A stretch of 64,000 nt of DNA from Acephala macrosclerotiorum (lineage: Eukaryota > Ascomycota > Leotiomycetes > Helotiales > Mollisiaceae), in the NCBI GenBank assembly GCA_014904845.1, contig MU119412.1, positions 1-64,000 on the forward strand. The letters run 5' to 3'. This document shows positions 57,793 to 64,000 of the stretch, piece by piece. The position numbers and the translations under genes were made by a program. Under the pieces are notes generated by a model that saw only the letters and a program-made list of their open reading frames with translations, was not told the DNA's origin and ran no database searches. Each line of letters begins with the position of its first letter. The first letter of the stretch is position 1.

Positions 57793-58290
57793 AATTAACA
57801 AAGACAGGGGGCGGGGGTTCGTGTACCGCTGAGAAGTCACGATGACGTTTGCACGGTTCACAGAGGGATCTTTCTTGTGTGAGGGGGAAAATGTATTGCA
57901 TGATCTAGCGAATGTGTTTTGGTTGTTGCACTCAACCATCATTCAGGTCGAGGTCAAAACCAGGGATTTGTGTAAAGCGCAGGGTGTATTTCGTCAATTT
58001 CGTATTCTCATCATTTCCTTCTCTTCGTACTCATTCGTCATCTCAGAATCCGATCCCATGCAATTCCACGAGACTGCAAGGTCCCGTTGCGGATGTCCAG
58101 GGTGAATTCAAAACTAAATAATCTTTGATCAATCCTCCGATACTTGACGATCCTAGCAACCAGGGTGGAAGAACATACCTCTACTCATCCTCATCCCAAC
58201 TCTCCTCATCAACGTCAACCTCCCACCTCTTGGCCTGCAGGCGCTATCAAGCTGCCGGCCCCTCCCCTCAATGGGGGCTCTCATCTCATG

Positions 58291-58722
58291 TCAAAAATCT
58301 TCATTATTAGTTCCCCATCTCTCCTGCCTCTTCCTCTGCCAATCTTTCCAATAAACAGCAATAACAATTGGAATCATGCAGCAGAGTATAATTCCCCCAC
58401 CCCCGATTATAATCGTAGTAGCCCAATCCGCACCCGAGAACTTGTTGTCTTTATACGTCGCCGCTGCAGTAGCAGTAGATGAAGATATGCCGGCGGCAGA
58501 TATGCTTGTGGTGGGGGTACTAGTCTTTGAAACGGAAGTGGTGGCGACAATGGAGGAGGGAGAGGGAGAGGATAGAGTAGTGATCGTTACAGTCACGAAA
58601 TCCGAAATCGCTTTCGAAAGTGTCGCGGACGCTGAACTCGCAGAGTTGGTGGAAGTAGATATGCCTCGTTGTTCAGAGGACGCTGCGCTGGGGAAGGAGA
58701 ATACGATTGGTACACTCGACAT
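58291..58722 (-). CDS. Ser/Thr-rich single-pass membrane protein
   Basis: 143 residues, single exon. Residues 1-95 are almost wholly Ser, Thr, Ala and Pro, as in heavily O-mannosylated stalks. One membrane segment follows (ATTIIIGGGGIILCCMIPIVIA), then a short basic and acidic tail (YWKDWQRKRQERWG). This is the outline of fungal wall-stress sensor-like proteins, but there is no signal peptide and no WSC domain, so I do not assign it. Confidence 0.5.
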   Translation of the reverse strand: MSSVPIVFSFPSAASSEQRGISTSTNSASSASATLSKAISDFVTVTITTLSSPSPSSIVATTSVSKTSTPTTSISAAGISSSTATAAATYKDNKFSGADWATTIIIGGGGIILCCMIPIVIAVYWKDWQRKRQERWGTNNEDF

Positions 58723-59809
58723 CTTGGGCGAATTGTTTCGAGTATTTTGGAAAATTTGCTTCGTGGGGCTTTGTGGGCCAGTGTGAAATTCAATTCGATT
58801 GAATGATAATGGAAGATTCGATGTGAGCCTGGATCAAATGCGGGAAATCGGCACGTTGCCAAGAAAGATGCCAAGAAAGATGGAATATGGGAATGGGACG
58901 GGAGCTATGTAGGGGACTGGAGAAGTGGAGAAGTGAAATAGTTACGAGAATCGGGATGCCACGATGTTGTGGGGGTGAACAGGAGGGGCGTTAACTGGAT
59001 GAGCCTGCAGGATGCGATGCAGGGATAGCGAACACGTTCTTGGGAACGCCAACGTGTTTGTGAGAGGGTCATGTGAAGTTGATGTTAATGCGAAGTGTCT
59101 ACTGCAGGGAATTTTGGGACAGAAATTCGGGGAACGGAGCAGAAGATGGGATGAATCACAGAGTTTCTGTAGCGCGTTGACAGTTTGAAGGTACTTAAAA
59201 TGTCCAAATTTCAAGATGTTCCAGCTGAACCTTAAGTGGCGGTGTGTTACTGGCACATCCAAAAGGAATGTCCATGCGGAGAACTGAACCATTCTCAAAT
59301 CACCACTTCCATGGATGAAGTAATATGTCCGATGTGAAGAGACCGAAAGATTGTGTGTTAGTTCGATCTCGAAGAAGCTACTAGATCTAAAAGCAAAAGT
59401 CTTGCACTCTCGTCGAGAGTGTTGAACAATGTAGCACTTGCTTCAAATTACTGCTGCTCGTTACTTGCGGGGAGCTCCATCGCAACATTGACTGTGAAAA
59501 TGTTCGAGAGCATCGTATGATGTTGTAGAGCTCAATTCGTGATGACATGCACGAATTTAGTCAGACTTCCAGATTAAGCGAATAAATGAGGGGTAGAATT
59601 TCCAAGCCCGATAGACATGCTCTTGCATGTCAGACTATTATTAATAACTTTAATATCGGATTTCCAATGTTCACAATAATCTCGATCCCTCTCGTTATTA
59701 CAGATTTCTACAACAAAAATCAAGAGTCTATAAACGTCGTAATTAAAGAATTTCAATTCAATACTTGTCAAAAGCAAAGTTTTATTCTGCGAGTATTTCT
59801 TACAAACTT
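58723..59809. other. intergenic
   Basis: Promoter of the Ser/Thr-rich protein and about 1 kb without a supportable gene. A minus frame at 59298-58942 has no recognisable content. Confidence 0.4.
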
Positions 59810-60470
59810 ATAATTTTTAAAAAGCTTAATTTGCGAATTATAATAAAATTTTAAAATTAAATTACGATAATAAATAAAAAAGCTTTTTTATTAATATTTT
59901 TTCGCGATTTTAATTATTATTATAATTTTTTTTATTTATTACAAATTTAATTATATTTAAATTACGATTTAATTAATTATATTAATATATTGTTTTTTTA
60001 TAATATTATAATAAAAAATTAAAAAAAATAATTATATATTTAAATTTATAAAAAAAAAATTATTATAATTAAAAAAAAAATTTAAAAAAAAATTAATATT
60101 AAACTTTTTATACGTTATTATTATTATAAAAAAAATTTAAAATATTATTATTAAATTTATTTAAAAAAAACTTTTAATATAAAGTAATTTTATTAAATTT
60201 TTTAAAATTTAATTTTAAAAACTTTAAAAGTTTTTTTATAATTAATAAACATTTTTTTAATAATATTTATTTTAATTAATAAAAAAAAATTATAATTATT
60301 ATTTTTTAATTTACGTATATTTAAAATACTTTTATTAAAGTTTATTTAATCGTAAAGTTTTTTATTTAACACGTTTTTATGTTTTTTAAAAGGCTTTATA
60401 ATATAATTTTATTATACTTTTTAAACGTAAATTAATATAACAATAATAATATAAACGTTGTAATTACTTG
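59810..60470. repeat. extreme AT-rich block
   Basis: About 660 bp made almost only of A and T, in long T and A runs with TTAATT, TATAAT and similar text, and with C or G mostly in scattered CG or AC steps. The edges are sharp: normal composition resumes at about 60470. This is the look of repeat-induced point mutation or of an AT isochore remnant. No coding potential. Confidence 0.7.
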
Positions 60471-60473
60471 GAT

Positions 60474-63400
60474 CAAACCACATCATCTCCCAGGCCACTT
60501 ATCCTCTTTGAATCTCTCCTCAACTGCCCAGAGACACCAACAATCACTACCTTTTGCGGTTTCTTTGCCCACTCGTCATTAGACACAAATTCCCCAAATC
60601 CACTTGCCACGCGATTCGTCAAGAGGCTGTGGGATCAGCGTATTGACTCCATTCCTCAAGGAGAGCGAGAAGCTTGACTTGTGCACTTGCCAAGGCTCGC
60701 GCATCGTTGGGAGCGACAACTGCGCTGTAGCAAGGTCCAGTGGCTGGTTCGGTAAGGACTCGGATGGATGCTCCAACATCGGTGCAGACAACCGGTGCTC
60801 CCGTGAGGGCTGCTTCGCTAAGAGCGAGAGGCAGACCTTCAGAAATTATGGAGTTCATGAATACCTACTACATGAGTGTGAGTAAAATTTCGTGGCAAAG
60901 AAAATAGAGGAGCTTACGGTCCCCTCGAGGACACGAATGGGATCTGTTTCGCCTTTCATGCTCACTTGATGCTGCAATGACTTGGTAGCAATAATCTCCG
61001 GCAGTTTGTTGTGTACGATGGATCTTTGTCAAGAGCACCATATATTTCAAGAGTGTAGTCTTTGAAACCCCACTCATTGATAATTATGTCGGCAGCTAGC
61101 AAAGCGGTCTTGATATCCTCGGCATACCTGGGCGAAAATCGGCAATGCTCGACACCCTCTGAGCAAGAAGAGACTCACCAGATATGAGAAAGCATGGTGA
61201 GGATAGGATTCTTGTTCCTGATCTCTTTCATTGGAGAAAATCTCTGTCAAGATGTCAGCGATGTTAACGTTATTAACAAGGCGACTTGCATCCATCTCAG
61301 TAATCCCATTTACAACTGGATCGATCTTCCTCCTAAACGCTGCTCGATTCTCGATCTTTCCTTGACAAGTACCAATCTCGACCTCCCAAGCTGGGTTGAA
61401 GAAATCAGCGCAAGGTAGAATCGTGTCTGCGTGATGTAGCGTTAGAACAGAAGTCATGCGCATCAACCCCAGAAGAGAATTCCTCGTGAATGCGACAGCG
61501 GACACAGTACAGAAGATAAATAGAGACCTGTCTCTCGCCAGCTAATTGCATGATCTTAAATTTGTAACGTGCATCCTCGTTTGATCTTGCAAACGATACC
61601 ATAGGATGCGCTTACGCTGTGATGAGGTGCCTGGAATACTGGAGGCATCTTGTCAGGGATCGGAATCGAAAGGATGAAGAGGTATCTTGACCATAACTCA
61701 AGACCTTGATCGAGTTGACCGAGTGTGGGATGCTCCGTGTTGAACCACTGTGATGACGGACGGGCGTTATCCGTTGACTGCGAAAGCTAGAAGCTTCTCC
61801 ATGCCGACTTGACGACATTACTTTTCCATACAGCACTCCAGTTCTTCGAATCTTTGAAGTGTGCATTGAGGTTGACAAGTGCTCTCGTAGCTTGCTTCAC
61901 ATCGCTTATTCTGAACTCTAGAGCTCAAGCACCGCGTATGAGGGCTTCTAGAATGGGAACAAACAGGCGCTGGATATCTAGAAGAGTAATATGAGTGGCA
62001 ACGTGATCGATCTCAGACTCCAATCGATTTTTGAAGAGGCCATGAGTGGGAGTTAAGAGGTCGAGACCCCAATGGAACAATATTCAATGAGTGGATGTTG
62101 CGCTCGATCTGTCGTTTTGGTATGCCGAAGTCTGTGCCGATTCAGCTACTATGTGCCATTTGATTGTTCGTAGGTATAGATAACATCGCTTCTACAAACT
62201 GAGACTCCTCCGCCCTAAGAATCGTCAGTCTTGCGAACAGTAGATACAACGAAAAAATCTCACCTCATTGGGTCATATCCCAGTATCTACAACAATGACA
62301 TGTAGCGCTGTCCCATTTTTATCCTCAGCAATAGCCCGCAATCCTGTATTACTGCAAGCATCTCTGCCTGAACCCAAGCTGTAAAGATCATTCAGCTTCA
62401 TGGCGAGAGGCGTCTAGCTAGAGATCCCATTGTCGATATCAGCACTTGCGATTATTGCATTTCGATAACTATCTAAGTAGTCTCTGGCAGCTTGCAGCTT
62501 GCAGAAGTCTCGGCTTTGCCAGTACCGCTTGAGGATCGGGTCCCGGCGAAGACGCTCATCTAGCCAGCGCACGATCACCCTATCAAATATAGGATTGTCT
62601 CTCCATGATTTCCACAGTAAGGTGCGAGACCGGGATGTCGAAATCGGGTACCGACGAACAGCTGTTCTAAAAACCTTGTGATTGGGTTGGAGGAAACGGA
62701 TTTGAATCCAAACAAAGGATTATCGTCAAGAAATGATACGCGTTTAGGTTTCTTGGGGACATTCAAATAATCGTAAGCTACTAAATCGGGCGTATCGACC
62801 TTCTTCCCATTCAGCGTCGTAATGATGGTTGGGTGAAATTTGTGGTCGTAGATGTACACACATTCCCAGACGTCAGGACCGACAACGAAAGTTACCTCCG
62901 TCACATGTGAATGGGGGTATCTAAGCCTATCAGCCCTAGTCCAACGAATGAATCGATCCATCTTACCCAGGTATCAAGCCTTTCCGGGTTCTTCCTTGGC
63001 GGAGCACACCACGACACCATACAGCTCAAGTATGGAAGAATAATTTCTACTCGTAGCAATGCCCCACGATCTTTACCTCCCTTTGGATAATGATACTTGA
63101 ACCGAACAAGGTTCTCGTCTTTGATGTACAACCCTGAGTCTATCTGGCCCTGCATATTGTAGGAGGCATCCTGGAACTTATCTTGGCCGGAGGTTCTTTT
63201 CTTGCTGATTGGGGTCCTCGGCGGAGCTGATTTTGGCAATTGTTTGTGCTTATTTGAGTTTATATACTTGTAGCTGTACTCATTGATGATCTTTCCACGA
63301 CCTGTCTCCACTCGATGGAGCAGGCACATCGTCTTCATGTAAGTGTTGGTTGCCATCAAGTCGGCGATGGTTGCTGGTTCAGAAAGGTGGTCCCCTCGAT

Positions 63401-63841
63401 ATTGTAGCATCTGGAATGTTTTGTTGCCAAGACGGCGGATAAAGCCAGTTGAGACACCGCCCGGGTCGTAAATCAAGATTCGCCTCCTTTTGGTCGAGAT
63501 TTCCATTCTGTGGAGATTTTTCCATGTTGTGAGGACGGCTTTGCCATTATGGAACTGTTATCATGAGTTATGCTATTTTGGTATAGCAGAATTACAACCT
63601 ACCAAGAAAAGTGGCAGAAACAATATCTGGAATGCTTTGGCCCAGATCCAGATTGCCAGGAGCAGAAGAGTTGACTGGATTCTTGGCTTTGGGAAACGCG
63701 CAGTCGAGTTCTCTTTGGTATTCCGGATCAGCGACAAGCGCAATCGAGAAGAACTTGCTGACTTTTCCAAGATAATGATACACTGCACCCGAGTACTTGA
63801 GGACTCGATCGTAGATTGCGTATTTGGGGGGTGACGATTGT
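60474..63841 (-). pseudogene. large GT4/DUF3492 (PelF-like) glycosyltransferase, degraded and truncated
   Basis: Blocks read in order on the minus strand: YHYLGKVSKFFSIALVADPE, GKAVLTTWKNLHRMEI, ATIADLMATNTYMKTMCLL, LHHADTILPCADFFNPAWEV, RRKIDPVVNGITEMDAS, YAEDIKTALLAADIIINEWG, then SEGLPLALSEAALTGAPVVC of the GT4 sugar-nucleotide domain. Fungal proteins with DUF3492 and GT4 domains are large membrane glycosyltransferases. The order is right but frames jump: an extra base after LTEIFS near 61225, a missing base near 60990, and further breaks at 61600-62600. Some introns remain (for example GTGAGT..GCCCAG near 61120-61180). The 5' part is missing: element B begins at 63846. An AT-rich block borders the 3' side. 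Dead gene, by my reading. Confidence 0.7.
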
Positions 63842-63845
63842 GCTA

Positions 63846-64000
63846 CAGTCCCAGCTCACTGCTATTTAGCGAAGACCCTTTTTACCGCAAAAGTCATGCA
63901 AATCACTTGCCGAAATACCCTAAATACTAACGAATTCCGGTAAACTCGTTATTCTTAAGCTTTTTATTCGATGCTCGCGCTATATTCTACCGCTTCGAAT
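63846..64000. mobile_element. TIR element B, second copy, cut by window end
   Basis: The last 155 bp match 28376-28530 with two substitutions (GTAAATC/GCAAATC and CCATA/CCCTA). It starts with the same CAGTCCCAGC end and follows a TA at 63844-63845. The right end lies outside the window. It adjoins the glycosyltransferase remnant. Confidence 0.9.

Noticed and set aside
1..64000. CRISPR arrays, bacterial operons, tRNA or rRNA genes
   Set aside because: No spaced direct-repeat array, no ribosome-binding-site pattern and no tRNA-like A/B box pair that I could recognise by eye; a tRNA scan would settle the last point.

Overview
The window is a gene-dense stretch of nuclear DNA from a filamentous ascomycete (Pezizomycotina; a leotiomycete-like fungus is my guess, not shown by the sequence). 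Reasons: protein genes on both strands interrupted by short introns (about 45-110 nt) with GTRNGT-type donors, CTAAC/CTGAC-type branch sites and C/TAG acceptors; a fungal gene set (lanosterol synthase, SGT1, SPO11, glucosidase II alpha, Crb2/Rhp9-type BRCT protein, YAR1, fungal MscL, STAND/NACHT protein, MFS, P450); no operons, no Shine-Dalgarno sites. Exon coordinates below were worked out by hand from splice signals and reading-frame phase; no search or RNA data were used.

Layout. 0.3-2.5 kb: three small membrane proteins in a row on the minus strand. 2.9-9.9 kb: minus-strand secreted GH31 glycosidase, SGT1 co-chaperone and ERG7 lanosterol synthase, the last divergent from a seven-exon SPO11. 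12.4-15.2 kb: a decayed NACHT (NLR-like) gene. 16.2-18.7 kb: UBC7-type E2 divergent from a periplasmic-binding-protein-like gene, then a small secreted cysteine-rich protein. 19-20 kb: a small TA-flanked hairpin element and an AT-rich inverted repeat. 20.1-25.3 kb: a DUF1279 mitochondrial protein, nucleoside diphosphate kinase and glucosidase II alpha. 26.8-28 kb: an unrecognised gene. 28.2-30.4 kb: an MFS transporter pseudogene whose last intron carries a 475-bp TIR element. 30.9-31.6 kb: CE4 polysaccharide deacetylase. 32.1-32.6 kb: degenerate repeats and a second hairpin element. 33.3-36.5 kb: P450, an atypical RING protein and a small membrane protein. 37.2-40.9 kb: a fused or damaged aldo/keto reductase locus, a TIGR04076-type protein and a cryptic four-exon gene. 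41.2-47.3 kb: YAR1 divergent from MscL, a 2EXR remnant, a conserved hypothetical and an FMO. 48.8-55.6 kb: Crb2-like BRCT protein and an AAA+ ATPase. 56.4-58.7 kb: three more small proteins. 59.8-64 kb: a very AT-rich block, the remains of a large GT4/DUF3492 glycosyltransferase gene, and the start of a second copy of the 475-bp element at the window edge.

The core genes (ERG7, SGT1, SPO11, NDK, ROT2, UBC7, YAR1, CRB2) are intact. Decay is concentrated in accessory families (NLR, MFS, glycosyltransferase, AKR, 2EXR) and in the neighbourhood of transposon-like elements. I found no self-contained new multi-gene system. The strongest observations are two non-autonomous TIR element families with TA target duplications (two copies each), one of which landed between the branch point and the 3' splice site of an intron; a candidate secreted effector; a GC-AG intron in SPO11; and several genes that only appear when exons are joined by hand.
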